From positions 438,128,639 to 438,192,638 of the forward strand of contig JAQMRL010000001.1 of the NCBI GenBank assembly GCA_035578175.1: a DNA stretch of 64,000 bases, given 5' to 3'. Positions within the stretch are counted from its first letter, which is position 1, and every line of letters begins with the position of its first letter. Source of the DNA: Catonia carolina. Taxonomy: Eukaryota > Arthropoda > Insecta > Hemiptera > Achilidae. The notes beneath the pieces were generated by a model, which did not search any database, was not told the origin of the DNA, and saw only the letters and a list, made by a program, of their open reading frames with translations. Positions 59,401-62,482 of the stretch are shown here, in pieces. The translations under genes were made by a program, and so were the position numbers.

Positions 59401-62261
59401 GATGGCCTACTGGGTGGAGGTTGTCTTCCTTACTCGAAAAAAACGCATGAAAAACAATTGTGGCTTCATGCATTTCTAAGGTAATGAAACTCTTCATATT
59501 GTTTATTTAAAGTTTGTTAATATGATTGTTTATAACCTGGAGGGAGGCGCAGAAGAATTTCAAAGGAGGTGTGAGTTTATTTAAAAAAAAAGAAAAAAAA
59601 GTAAAACTATTTATTCAGTTTTGTAGTCACATGTATATTTTCAAAATTATTATGCATTAACAAAATTATCTGCCCATAACAGACAGGTGGAGTGTCAAAT
59701 TATTTACACTCAATCTGTTCGTTGCAGGGCTAAAATAAATAGTTCTGTTTCTTACCACATGGTCAGTCAATTAAATGACTGAATCATTTAAGAACAGAAG
59801 AGGTAGAGGTGTAAAAGACACTAATCAGAGTTATCTTCTCTGAAAGTAATGAATTTCATTGTACAGCCAGACCCTGTGGTGAATGAAGTGAAGTTGTCAT
59901 TTACAGAGTGGAAAATATGTGCTTTTCAGAGGGCCCGGCATGCTGATAAGCGTACTTTTCCACTCAGTGAGGAAGGCAATTGTAAACCACCTCACTCCTT
60001 GTTTTACTTAGTAAACCCTCTAGAGGTTCAAACCAGCCTTTCGGCTGTTGACCTAACCAACAACAACAAAATTATACTTTTATACATTAAATAGTTCTGT
60101 TTCTTATCACATAGTCAGCCACTTATATGACTCAACTATTTAAGAACAGAAGAGGTAGAGGTGTAAAAGACACTAGTCAGAGTAATGAATTTCACTATGC
60201 AGCCAGACCCTGTGGTGAATGAAGTGAAGGTGTCATTTGCAGAGTGGAAAATATGTGCTTTTCAGAGGGCCCGGCATGCTGATAAGTGTACTTTTCCATT
60301 CAGTGATGAAGGCAATGGTAAACCACCTAACTTCTCGTTTTACCTAGTAAAACCTCTAGAGGTTCAAACCAGCCTTTCGGCTGATGACCTAAACAACAAC
60401 ATTAAATGATAAATTACAAGAACTAAACTGCAAAAACTCACTAAACTATACTCTACAGGCACATGTAACTAACTAAACAAATTGGTCCGAATATACGAGG
60501 GCTGTTTTTTTTTCAGCTTCCGATCGTGCCGCTAGATGGCAGGGCAAGCGGCATCGGCCAGCAATGCGCTGCAGTCCTGCGCACCTCTCCCACTAGAACC
60601 TCACTTGTTTTCGGACGTCCGGCGCCATTACCAGTTTATCTAGCGACACATAAAAATGGCTACCATGATAGAATCTCCTACCAAGTGTGAGTTGCGAAGT
60701 GTCATTCATTTCTTGCAAGCTGAAGGGTTATCCGCAGCAGAAATTCACCGTAGAATGAAACGAGTATACGGTGAAAGCTGTATGAGTGACAGTGCAGTGC
60801 GTGATTGGTGTAGGAAATTTAAAGATAGACAAGTTGACATTCATGATGAAGGGGGCCAAGGACAAAAGTCGGTCGCAAATGAAGACCTCGTTGATCGAGT
60901 TGACCAAAGTGTACGAAGCAATCTGAGGTTTACGATTACGGAGCTATCTGATCAGTTTCCTGAGATTTCAAGGTCAGCCCTATACACTATTGTAACTGAC
61001 AAGTTAGACTACAAAAAACTTTGTGCTCGATGGGTGCCGAAGATGTTGTCTGATGACCACAAAGCTCGGCGAATGGCGTCAGCAATGTCTTTTCTGAACC
61101 GTTACGAAACTGATGGCGATGATTTTTTGATCAAAATCGTGACAGGAGATGAGATATGGGTTCTGTACGACACCCCAGAAACGAAACAGCAGTCCCAACA
61201 ATGGATGCATTCAAACTCTCCAAACAAACCCAAAAAAATCGTTCAACAACAAAAAGATTATGGCCACCGTGTTTTGGGATCAAAAAGGTGTTTTTCTTGT
61301 GGAGTTTTTTAGAGCCAGGGACCACAATCAATGCGGTAGGATACTGCGGTATGTTACGACGTTTGCGGAGAGCTATCCAGAACAAAAGGAGAGGAATGCT
61401 CACATCGGGAGTAGTGCTCATTCATGACAACGCCCGTCCTCACAGTGCTGCTTTGACGAAACGTCTTCTTGACGGGTTTAAATGGGACGTTTTTGAACAT
61501 CCGGCGTATAGCCCTGACTTAGCGCCGAGCGACTATCACCTTTTCCCGGAACTGATGAAGATGCTAGGAGGGCAGAGCTTCCAAACAGACGACGCGCTGC
61601 GAGACGCCGTGAAAACCCATCTCAAATCACTGGCGGCAATGCTTAGTTTAGCAGTAATTAGCGATTTTCTGTTTTTTCTCACGAAAATGTGTGAAAAATC
61701 GATTTTTTTAAGATTTCGGCTTTAATATTCATTTTACGTCAAAAGTGTATATAATCAAATTTATAAAAAATTAAAAGATCTACAACTTTTATTTAAAGCA
61801 TTTTTCTCTACAGAGCCGAGTTTAGCATGAAAGAGTGATTTTCCGTATTTTTAAGCCAAACTTAGTTCGATATTCATTTTGCGTCTTTCACTCATGATTA
61901 AAATAAGGTTATGTTTTTGAGGTTAGTTTTTTGTTTATTTCTAATGTTTTATTACTAATGTTAGGTTTATTGTTAATTATTTGCATTGGCAAGAGAAAGT
62001 TGTGTGAGTGTTTCACACCAGATTTTTAATGTTGCACTAATTATTGTTAACAGGCAGTGGAAAAGTGATGGAAGACACAGATCTAAAGGGATGCCTCATA
62101 TCAAGACATATTGTCGTATTTCTCCAGATCATACCCAGCTGGCTTGGTTCTTAATGACAAGTGCTAATCTCTCGAAAGCTGCGTGGGGCAATTCGAAAGC
62201 ACCTGGAAAAAACTATATCTTATCTTATGAAGCTGGAGTATTATTTCTACCTAAGTTTCTG
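25188..62261 (+). CDS. Tdp1: Tyrosyl-DNA phosphodiesterase 1, ten joined coding exons (3' end outside window)
   Basis: TDP1 is a phospholipase-D-superfamily enzyme that hydrolyses the 3'-phosphotyrosyl bond left by trapped topoisomerase I, acting in nuclear (and often mitochondrial) DNA repair. Joining 25188-25362, 30056-30383, 34149-34339, 38896-38998, 44094-44210, 48838-48933, 50783-50953, 53812-54070, 59365-59480 and 62054-62261 gives 588 uninterrupted codons with every intron phase matching. Residues 37-56 form a PBZ zinc finger. About 110 low-complexity residues link it to the catalytic domain (from about 190). HxK motif 1 is H304/K306 with N325; motif 2 is H534/K536 with N557, 23 residues on as in human TDP1 (H493, N516). 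The last ~65 residues expected for the family are missing and must lie beyond 64000. Every visible catalytic residue is intact, so the gene looks functional. Confidence 0.9.
25363..25669 (+). other. Tdp1: Start of TDP1 intron 1 with a DINE 3'-end remnant
   Basis: Begins with the GC donor GCAAGT. At 25473-25520 a decayed DINE-like 3' end is visible (TTGCAAGAGTAAGTCGTGCG, then TTTCACATCTGATTTT). Nothing else recognised. Confidence 0.6.
25670..26478 (-). mobile_element. Tigger/pogo-like element with transposase tail
   Basis: TACAGTAAAATCTCTCTATA at the left is mirrored at the right (AATAGAGAGATTTTACTGTA). On the minus strand, a frame reads [18 protein letters not shown], an acidic run, and [20 protein letters not shown] then [12 protein letters not shown], which is like the C-terminal tail of Tigger transposases. 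The DNA-binding and DDE parts are deleted. Confidence 0.7.
26575..27871 (-). mobile_element. Mariner element in TDP1 intron 1
   Basis: TACGAGGTTCACTATTTATA and its near-mirror ATAAATAGTGACCCTCGTA are inverted ends of about 28 bp with TA context. Length 1.3 kb, one transposase gene on the minus strand. Confidence 0.85.
26655..27720 (-). pseudogene. Mariner transposase with stops and frame changes
   Basis: In the main frame (27345-26719) the first Asp lies in [13 protein letters not shown] (Asp-Gln where Asp-Glu is usual), the second in LHQDNASSH and the third in [10 protein letters not shown], with 34 residues between the last two (DD34D). A TGA at 26719-26721 replaces the Trp expected before [11 protein letters not shown]. 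The N-terminal helix-turn-helix part (27345-27720) is in another frame and has several breaks. Not functional as it stands. Confidence 0.75.
27872..28078. other. Intron spacer
   Basis: Short sequence with a G-run at 27945-27952; nothing recognised. Confidence 0.35.
28079..30020 (+). mobile_element. DINE-like repeat, split by a 1011-bp foldback
   Basis: 5' end ACTTTCTTTTGCC at 28079; after the foldback (28104-29114) it resumes TATAGGAAGGAAAGTATTGT and runs to the subterminal GGCAAGAGAAAGT and hairpin GTGTGAGTGTTTCACAC, ending CAGA at 30020. The TG tract is reduced to GTGTGTG. The 3' end is 35 bases from the TDP1 acceptor at 30055. Confidence 0.75.
28104..29114. mobile_element. 1011-bp foldback element, copy 2
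   Basis: Same length as the copy at 14877-15887 and nearly identical throughout (few differences seen by eye), with TA on both sides. Arms of about 500 bp are inverted copies. Near-identity points to recent transposition. Confidence 0.85.
30056..30383 (+). CDS. Tdp1: TDP1 exon 2 of the coding set
   Basis: Acceptor TTGTTGTTTTACAG. Encodes [18 protein letters not shown] and a basic helix ([15 protein letters not shown]), then a Lys/Asn/Ser-rich linker. The text after the PBZ runs HPH-L-SELVSK. Donor AAG/GTGATT. The DINE-like element at 28079-30020 ends 35 bases before the exon. Confidence 0.75.
30441..31060 (+). repeat. Dispersed motif array, GGCAAAA-GTGTATG type
   Basis: At least seven versions of a motif like GGCAAAAAGGTGTATG occur at about 30441, 30570, 30613, 30656, 30873, 30948 and 31011, with a reversed version (TACACCATTTTGCC) at about 31042. 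Spacing is irregular (40-130 bp), so it is not a simple tandem repeat. Function unknown. Confidence 0.5.
31120..31688. mobile_element. 1011-bp foldback family, half copy
   Basis: Matches the right 570 bp of the two full copies, starting within the loop region (GTTTGATTAAATGAGTTTTT) and ending TGAATCACCCTG at 31688. The left arm is missing. Confidence 0.8.
31705..31830. repeat. Perfect-core palindrome in TDP1 intron 2
   Basis: CTACTCCTACCATGG and CCATGGTAGGAGTAG are inverted around a 10-base loop, within wider inverted AAATTTAAAACTT / AAGTTTTAAATTT and GTGAAAATATTTTT blocks. A stable hairpin of at least 28 bp is possible. Confidence 0.65.
31831..32117. other. Intron spacer
   Basis: AT-rich, nothing recognised. 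Confidence 0.35.
32118..32730. mobile_element. Foldback element with ~220-bp arms
   Basis: The left arm (to about 32385) and right arm (about 32480-32730) are inverted copies, e.g. GGACGCAACCCTGATTATAA and TTATAATCAGGGTTGCGTCC. The motif TTAATAAAACACCC appears at the outer right end and again on both sides of the centre. No transposase frame. Confidence 0.65.
32823..33153 (-). repeat. tRNA-derived SINE, family 2, copy 2
   Basis: Same body as 21470-21795 (shared GATGAGGATGATGTGTATGA). Minus-strand A box GGATTGGTCTAGAGGTAAAG and B box GGTTCAAATCC are kept. Confidence 0.75.
33284..33482 (-). repeat. CAA-tail dispersed repeat, 5' part
   Basis: Minus-strand match to the first half of the repeat at 59674: CATAACAGGCAGGTGG, ATAGTTGTTTCTCATCATAC-like block, GAGTAATGAATTTCATTAT. 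Confidence 0.6.
33552..33599 (-). promoter_or_regulatory. Two tandem histone-3'-end-like stem-loops
   Basis: Minus strand 33599-33584 reads GGCCCTTTTCAGGGCC, a perfect match to the metazoan histone mRNA 3' stem-loop (6-bp stem, TTTC loop). 33567-33552 reads AGCCCTTTCCAGGGCC, a weaker copy. No histone coding sequence lies upstream on that strand, so this is either a histone-cluster relic or a chance/transposon hairpin. Confidence 0.45.
33600..34080. other. GC-rich island of unknown origin in TDP1 intron 2
   Basis: About 480 bases far more GC-rich than the rest of the window. Open frames exist on both strands but show only Arg/Pro/Gly-rich composition and no domain. It may be the GC-rich 5' part of an unrecognised retroelement. 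Confidence 0.35.
34149..34339 (+). CDS. Tdp1: TDP1 exon 3: start of catalytic domain
   Basis: Acceptor TTTTTCCAG. After a Ser/Asn-rich run comes [17 protein letters not shown], matching the N-P-F-x-F-Y-L-T-x-V-x-G region of human TDP1, then [10 protein letters not shown]. Donor CTG/GTAAGT, phase 1. Confidence 0.85.
34765..37640 (-). mobile_element. DD41D (rosa-like) transposon with ~525-bp inverted arms
   Basis: CAGGGTAGACCAGGAGGAAA and its mirror CTTTCCTCCTGGTTCACCCTG are flanked by TA. The arms (34765-35293 and 37113-37640) are inverted copies. A 290-bp piece of the left arm is repeated directly at 35294-35590, before the transposase. Arm sequence includes GCTTCGTTAGCGAG, also found in the 1011-bp foldback family, so the two are related. 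Confidence 0.8.
35780..36813 (-). pseudogene. DD41D transposase, broken
   Basis: Minus-strand start at 36813: [20 protein letters not shown], a helix-turn-helix start typical of this insect transposase group. A stop after EYQRQFP is followed by [17 protein letters not shown]. The C-terminal frame (36238-35780) holds the second Asp in [11 protein letters not shown] and the third in [16 protein letters not shown], with exactly 41 residues between them. The first Asp region near 36240-36330 is out of frame. At least three breaks make it inactive. Confidence 0.75.
37667..37950. other. Intron spacer
   Basis: AT-rich, nothing recognised. Confidence 0.35.
37952..38874 (+). mobile_element. DINE-like repeat next to TDP1 exon 4
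   Basis: Full copy: ACTTTCTCTTGCC at 37952, TG tract (38088-38103), subterminal GGCAAGAGAAAGT, hairpin GTGTGAGTGTTTCGCAC (one change), end CAGA at 38874. Its downstream T-run is the polypyrimidine tract of the acceptor at 38895. Confidence 0.75.
38896..38998 (+). CDS. Tdp1: TDP1 exon 4
   Basis: Reads [20 protein letters not shown] then ELGWLLAQY, corresponding to the D-L-L-S-P-x-x-G...Q-F-N-Y...D-W-L segment of the family. Acceptor TTTTTCTTTTCAG; donor CAA/GTAAGT, phase 2. A DINE-like element ends 21 bases upstream. Confidence 0.85.
39216..41316 (+). mobile_element. Tigger/pogo-type transposon
   Basis: ACCGTATTACTTCGAATTTA at the left is mirrored as TAAATTCGAAGTAATACGGT at the right. Total length 2.1 kb, with a nearly complete transposase gene. 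Confidence 0.85.
39670..40917 (+). pseudogene. Pogo/Tigger transposase, several breaks
   Basis: ATG at 39670 starts [20 protein letters not shown], a psq/CENP-B-type N-terminal helix-turn-helix. A TAG at 39790-39792 interrupts it. The next piece (39799-40014) carries the second DNA-binding half ([14 protein letters not shown]). After a frame change, [13 protein letters not shown] carries the first catalytic Asp. A second shift or stop lies near 40240 and another at 40381. The last frame (40402-40917) has the second Asp in [10 protein letters not shown] and the third in [16 protein letters not shown], and an acidic tail with [10 protein letters not shown]. All three catalytic Asp residues can still be read, but in different frames. 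Confidence 0.8.
41529..42960 (-). pseudogene. Non-LTR (jockey/CR1-like) fragment, split by a small transposon
   Basis: Minus strand 42936-42700 reads [14 protein letters not shown], then [20 protein letters not shown]; after the insertion at 41903-42683 it continues to [17 protein letters not shown] sequence and ends [15 protein letters not shown]. It is the same family as at 22275 and 50046. Confidence 0.7.
41903..42683 (-). mobile_element. IS630-type element with ~200-bp inverted arms
   Basis: Ends CCGGGTGATTTTTTAGTCCT and its mirror GGACTAAAAAAATCACCCTG, flanked by TA. The arms pair for about 170-200 bp. A minus frame (42542-42357) reads [20 protein letters not shown], the N-terminal helix of a DD41D-like transposase; the rest is decayed. 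Confidence 0.7.
43016..43929 (-). mobile_element. Tigger-type element with decayed transposase
   Basis: TACAGTAGACTCTCAGAAAT at the left is mirrored by ATTTTTGAGGGTCTACTGTA at the right. On the minus strand, pieces of a Tigger/Jerky transposase can be read: [18 protein letters not shown] (first Asp) and [14 protein letters not shown], then [16 protein letters not shown]. Frame breaks occur near 43550. The last part of the DDE domain is missing. Confidence 0.75.
44094..44210 (+). CDS. Tdp1: TDP1 exon 5: up to catalytic His of motif 1
   Basis: Reads [15 protein letters not shown] then PTSFGSHHT. The second His of SHHT (residue 304) is the nucleophile that forms the covalent DNA intermediate in TDP1. 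Acceptor is TTTGTTTGTTTAG/A, chosen over the AG two bases later because it keeps the phase. Donor CAC/GTTAGT. Confidence 0.85.
44257..45178 (+). mobile_element. DINE-like repeat, 3' truncated
   Basis: 5' end ACTTTCTCTTGCC at 44261, 51 bases after a TDP1 donor. It holds an unusually long tract of GT and GC dinucleotides (44396-44460). The copy stops after TTAGGTTATATTGG, so subterminal repeat and hairpin are lost. Confidence 0.7.
45285..46111 (+). repeat. Tandem array, five units of about 165 bp
   Basis: Units begin TATCCGTTCAAGGTTAGCCA at 45285, 45451, 45616, 45781 and 45946. The first period is 166, the others 165. Because 165 is divisible by three, one frame stays open across units (45325-45768, 45832-46203). 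The encoded text is hydrophobic and has no known domain. Confidence 0.85.
46112..46290 (+). pseudogene. Mariner transposase fragment following the tandem array
   Basis: The frame continuing from the last tandem unit reads [19 protein letters not shown], then, after a stop, LLLHDNA, which matches the mariner segment before and at the second catalytic Asp. The element's other parts are absent. Confidence 0.6.
46294..47612. mobile_element. piggyBac-like element (TTAA ends) with nested non-LTR piece
   Basis: TTAACCCTTTCCACTC at 46294 and its exact mirror GAGTGGAAAGGGTTAA ending at 47612 are 12-bp inverted ends plus the TTAA duplication. No piggyBac transposase is visible. The interior near 47530-47600 repeats CGGATC-GATCCGACA-type motifs. 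A non-LTR fragment occupies 46583-47206. Confidence 0.75.
46583..47206 (-). pseudogene. Non-LTR retrotransposon C-terminal fragment
   Basis: Minus strand 46900-46592 reads [20 protein letters not shown], then [20 protein letters not shown] and RRISWLRNL. These are the post-reverse-transcriptase motifs of RTE-like insect elements. Upstream sequence to 47206 continues the protein with frame breaks. Confidence 0.65.
47756..48619 (+). mobile_element. DINE-like repeat in TDP1 intron 5
   Basis: Full copy: ACTTTCTCTTGCC at 47756, TG tract, subterminal GGCAAGAGAAAGT, hairpin GTGTGAGTGTTTTACAC, end CAGA at 48619. A deletion of about 50 bp removes the usual TTTTGCGTCTTTCACTC block. It ends 218 bases before exon 6. 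Confidence 0.75.
48838..48933 (+). CDS. Tdp1: TDP1 exon 6: catalytic Lys and Asn of motif 1
   Basis: The split codon gives T, then [20 protein letters not shown] and [13 protein letters not shown]306 and N325 complete HxK motif 1. Acceptor TTATTTTTTAG; donor AGG/GTAAGT. Confidence 0.9.
48934..49300. other. Intron spacer with possible Helitron 3' end
   Basis: At 49253-49281, CGTGCAAAGCCACG forms a small hairpin and is followed by nine bases and CTAG then T, the usual 3' arrangement of Helitrons. No 5' end found. Confidence 0.35.
49472..49652 (+). repeat. tRNA-derived SINE, family 1, copy 2
   Basis: Over 95% like the copy at 16206 by eye (A box GTTGGCGATGTTGATAACG, B box GGGTTCGAATTCCA, A-tail). 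The target duplication ATTGACTACAAA flanks it perfectly. Confidence 0.85.
49653..50045. other. Intron spacer
   Basis: Nothing recognised except small palindromes near its end (TTTCAGCTTGAAAGCTGAAA, and TCTGACAATTAAAAGTTGTC at about 50034). Confidence 0.35.
50046..50653 (+). pseudogene. Non-LTR (jockey/CR1-like) 3' end, plus strand
   Basis: The frame 50078-50545 reads [20 protein letters not shown], then [20 protein letters not shown], and [20 protein letters not shown]. It is the cleanest of the three copies in the window and keeps the true C-terminus (QEFLS, stop at 50543-50545). A 3' UTR with CCTCCTGGAGTCTCCAGG and an A-run follows. 5' truncated. Confidence 0.75.
50783..50953 (+). CDS. Tdp1: TDP1 exon 7
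   Basis: Reads [11 protein letters not shown], then [20 protein letters not shown] and [13 protein letters not shown], matching the G-I-W-L-S-P and F-K-x-D-L-x-x-Y-L-x-A-Y blocks of TDP1. Acceptor TTGGTTGCAG; donor CAG/GTAATT. Confidence 0.9.
50954..51605. other. Intron spacer, nothing recognised
   Basis: No known motif; mixed AT-rich sequence. Confidence 0.3.
51614..52256 (+). mobile_element. hAT element remnant with 8-bp target duplication
   Basis: CAACGGTTCCCAAAGTGG at the left and TTTGGGAACCGCTG at the right are hAT (Charlie-like) inverted ends. ACGTAGAT at 51606-51613 and 52257-52264 is a perfect 8-bp duplication. A plus frame (51663-51863) reads [20 protein letters not shown] then [12 protein letters not shown], resembling the C-terminal part of ZBED/hAT transposases. 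The rest is deleted. Confidence 0.8.
52344..52420 (-). repeat. CAA-tail repeat, 3' fragment
   Basis: Minus-strand match to the tail region (GGTCAACAGCCGAAAGACTG on the plus strand), joined to a MITE family A piece at about 52425. Confidence 0.55.
52425..52604 (+). mobile_element. MITE A piece plus hammerhead-like unit (composite)
   Basis: 52425-52493 is MITE family A in reverse; at about 52490 it joins the Penelope-derived unit at the same bases as the junction at 53493. The unit runs to CACGTG at 52600 where the CAA-tail repeat begins. Confidence 0.65.
52563..52600 (+). ncRNA. Hammerhead-like motif, core mutated
   Basis: CTGATGA, T, GGTGGATCCACC, then AAAA in place of GAAA, then CACGTG and TC. 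The G-to-A change removes an essential core base, and the cleavage-site A is also lost, so no activity is expected. Confidence 0.5.
52601..52910 (-). repeat. CAA-tail dispersed repeat, minus copy
   Basis: Minus strand follows the repeat at 59674 from the CATAACAGGCAGGTGG-like start to the CAGTGAGGAAG block. Its 3' tail is cut off at the composite above. Confidence 0.65.
52944..53233 (+). mobile_element. 290-bp Penelope-derived foldback with target duplication
   Basis: Flanked by a perfect 13-bp duplication, ATATTCTTGTACA, at 52931-52943 and 53234-53246. A short inverted stub (to 53035) mirrors the right end; the main unit carries an intact hammerhead-like core. It inserted at the edge of the MITE family A copy that follows. 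Confidence 0.8.
53112..53160 (+). ncRNA. Hammerhead-like motif, intact core
   Basis: CTGATGA (53121-53127), T, GGTGGATCCACC, GAAA, CACGTG, TA. TTTACT upstream and AGTAAA downstream pair perfectly as helix I. This is the best-preserved single-unit copy. Confidence 0.65.
53494..53690 (+). mobile_element. 197-bp hammerhead-bearing retroelement unit with 20-bp duplication
   Basis: A perfect 20-bp duplication, CATTTTTATATAATGCGCAT, flanks it at 53474-53493 and 53691-53710. The unit starts AGTTTTATACAAATGACTGA, contains the GAAGATGTATCATCTTC hairpin and one hammerhead-like motif, and ends in AT-rich sequence. No protein is encoded, so it must have been moved by enzymes of another element. Confidence 0.8.
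53571..53615 (+). ncRNA. Hammerhead-like motif, G to A in core
   Basis: CTGATGA, T, GGTGGATCCACC, AAAA, CACGTG, TA, with helix I pairs kept (TTTACT and AGTGAA). The core G12 is A here and in the copy at 52563, so both derive from one mutated master. Confidence 0.55.
53812..54070 (+). CDS. Tdp1: TDP1 exon 8
   Basis: Reads [12 protein letters not shown], then [20 protein letters not shown] and [10 protein letters not shown], matching V-Y-L-I-x-S-x-P-G and the Q-F-S-S-V-G-S-L-G motif. It is the longest catalytic exon (86 codons). Acceptor GCGTGTTACAG; donor TTG/GTATGA, phase 0. Confidence 0.9.
54158..54319 (-). mobile_element. DINE-like 3' end fragment (minus)
   Basis: TCTGGTGTGAAAGACTCACAC and ACTTTCTCTTGTCAATGCAA are the reversed 3' hairpin and subterminal repeat. 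It is cut at the AACTAGGCTCTGT block, where a transposase remnant begins. Confidence 0.65.
54320..54910 (+). pseudogene. Mariner-like transposase, heavily decayed
   Basis: Readable pieces include an N-terminal helix-turn-helix ([20 protein letters not shown], 54461-54520). Further on, [18 protein letters not shown] text and [13 protein letters not shown] text correspond to the second and third Asp regions. Many stops and frame changes. Confidence 0.5.
54911..55090 (-). repeat. CAA-tail dispersed repeat, 5' part
   Basis: Matches the first half of the repeat in reverse (TAATGAAATTGATTACTCTG, then CACTCCACCTGCTTGTTATG on the plus strand). Confidence 0.6.
55125..55292 (+). repeat. tRNA-derived SINE, family 3
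   Basis: A box TGGTGTAGTGGTCAGCGCAA and a perfect T arm (CCGGGTTCGATTCCCGG). It shares GGCATTTTTTCAT with family 1 directly after the tRNA head. Ends in an A-rich tail. The body after the head rules out an ordinary tRNA gene. Confidence 0.75.
55537..57982 (-). mobile_element. Non-LTR retrotransposon with RNase H, 5' truncated
   Basis: A perfect 12-bp target duplication, AATTGTTAGGCA, lies at 55525-55536 and 57983-57994. The 3' tail is a TAA microsatellite (seen as TTA units at 55537-55557). The 2.45-kb insertion contains one long open frame and is clearly more GC-rich than its surroundings. Confidence 0.9.
55636..57982 (-). CDS. Reverse transcriptase / RNase H polyprotein, 5' truncated
   Basis: An uninterrupted frame of about 781 codons runs from the insertion's edge to a TAA at 55638-55636. 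Reverse transcriptase motifs appear in order: [43 protein letters not shown] (first catalytic Asp), [24 protein letters not shown] (catalytic Asp pair), [13 protein letters not shown]. RNase H follows with its acidic residues in [26 protein letters not shown] and [12 protein letters not shown]-terminal zinc knuckle [18 protein letters not shown] comes last. RNase H plus this layout fits the I/LOA/R1-type group of non-LTR elements. The endonuclease normally encoded upstream is missing. The apparent start (TTG at 57984) is not a real start. No stops or shifts suggest a young copy. Confidence 0.9.
58013..58566. mobile_element. TTAA-flanked MITE with tRNA-like insert
   Basis: TTAACCCTTTCAATCC at the left and GGGTTAGAAAGGATTAA at the right are imperfect inverted ends with the TTAA duplication, like the piggyBac-type elements at 7810 and 46294. 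At 58344-58440 a tRNA-like segment (TAGCGCAATGATCAGAAG, then AAGTTCAATTCCTGG) is present. Confidence 0.6.
58737..58785 (-). ncRNA. Hammerhead-like motif, left unit
   Basis: Minus strand: CTGATGA, T, GGTGGATCCACC, GAAA, CACGTG, TA, AGCAAG. Core intact; helix I is weakened by AGC in place of AGT. Confidence 0.6.
59002..59048 (+). ncRNA. Hammerhead-like motif, right unit
   Basis: Plus strand: TTTACT, CTGATGA (59010-59016), T, GGTGGATCCACC, GAAA, CACGTG, TA, AGTAAG. Core and helix I intact apart from one U-G pair. Confidence 0.65.
59365..59480 (+). CDS. Tdp1: TDP1 exon 9
   Basis: Reads [20 protein letters not shown] then [18 protein letters not shown], corresponding to I-Y-P-S-V-x-N-V-R-x-S-x-x-G-Y-x-x-G-G-S-L-P-Y. 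Donor AAG/GTAATG. Confidence 0.9.
59674..60075 (+). repeat. CAA-tail dispersed repeat, full copy
   Basis: Runs from CATAACAGACAGGTGGAGTG to CGGCTGTTGACCTAACCAAC followed by CAA units. No pol III boxes were found. The tail GAGGTTCAAACCA...ACCTAA-CAACAA resembles the 3' end of the jockey/CR1-like element at 22275. Confidence 0.7.
60085..60415 (+). repeat. CAA-tail dispersed repeat, adjacent second copy
   Basis: Same orientation as the preceding copy and directly next to it, lacking the first ~80 bp and the ATCTTCTCTGAAAG block. Ends ACCTAAACAACAAC. Confidence 0.7.
60497..61636 (+). mobile_element. Mariner element, 3' end lost
   Basis: 5' end TACGAGGGCTGTTTTTTTTT at 60497, a 160-bp 5' UTR, then the transposase. 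At 61636-61640 the mariner breaks off and DINE-like sequence begins without a gap, so the mariner's 3' end and terminal repeat are missing. Confidence 0.8.
60656..61636 (+). pseudogene. Mariner transposase, frameshifted and 3' truncated
   Basis: ATG 60656 opens [20 protein letters not shown], with helix-turn-helix segments [15 protein letters not shown] and [13 protein letters not shown] and the first Asp in [13 protein letters not shown] frame change near 61280-61310 is followed by [20 protein letters not shown], the second Asp in LIHDNARPH and the third in [12 protein letters not shown], with 34 residues between (DD34D). The C-terminal ~40 residues are replaced by DINE-like sequence. It is in TDP1 intron 9, same strand. 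Confidence 0.8.
61637..62022 (+). mobile_element. DINE-like repeat, 3' half
   Basis: Begins in the family's middle (GCTTAGTTTAGCAGTAATTA), reaches subterminal GGCAAGAGAAAGT and hairpin GTGTGAGTGTTTCACAC, and ends CAGA at 62022, 31 bases before TDP1 exon 10. Confidence 0.75.
62054..62261 (+). CDS. Tdp1: TDP1 exon 10: HxK motif 2
   Basis: Reads [14 protein letters not shown] (H534, K536) and [16 protein letters not shown] (N557), then [14 protein letters not shown]. This is the second catalytic triad of TDP1, whose His acts as general acid/base to release the tyrosine. Acceptor TTATTGTTAACAG; donor CTG/GTAAGG. A 5'-truncated DINE-like fragment ends 31 bases upstream. Confidence 0.9.
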
Positions 62262-62269
62262 GTAAGGAT

Positions 62270-62273
62270 CTCT

Positions 62274-62308
<35 letters not shown>

Positions 62309-62318
62309 TACTCTCTCT
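62270..62318. repeat. CT and CA microsatellite after TDP1 donor
   Basis: A run of CT units then CA units then CT units begins eight bases after the GTAAGG donor. Simple sequence; may vary between individuals. Confidence 0.7.
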
Positions 62319-62482
62319 AGATCAGCAGTTCTGTAACCTTTTTTCTCTTGTACCTCTTGACTAGGTTGTTTTTTATTTATGAGTACCCCTTCTCTCAACC
62401 CCTATTCTCATTACTAATTGTTTTGAGGAGTGAATGAGATGGTGAGAGAAGTGAACGATTTGCATTTATTTATAAATAAAAA

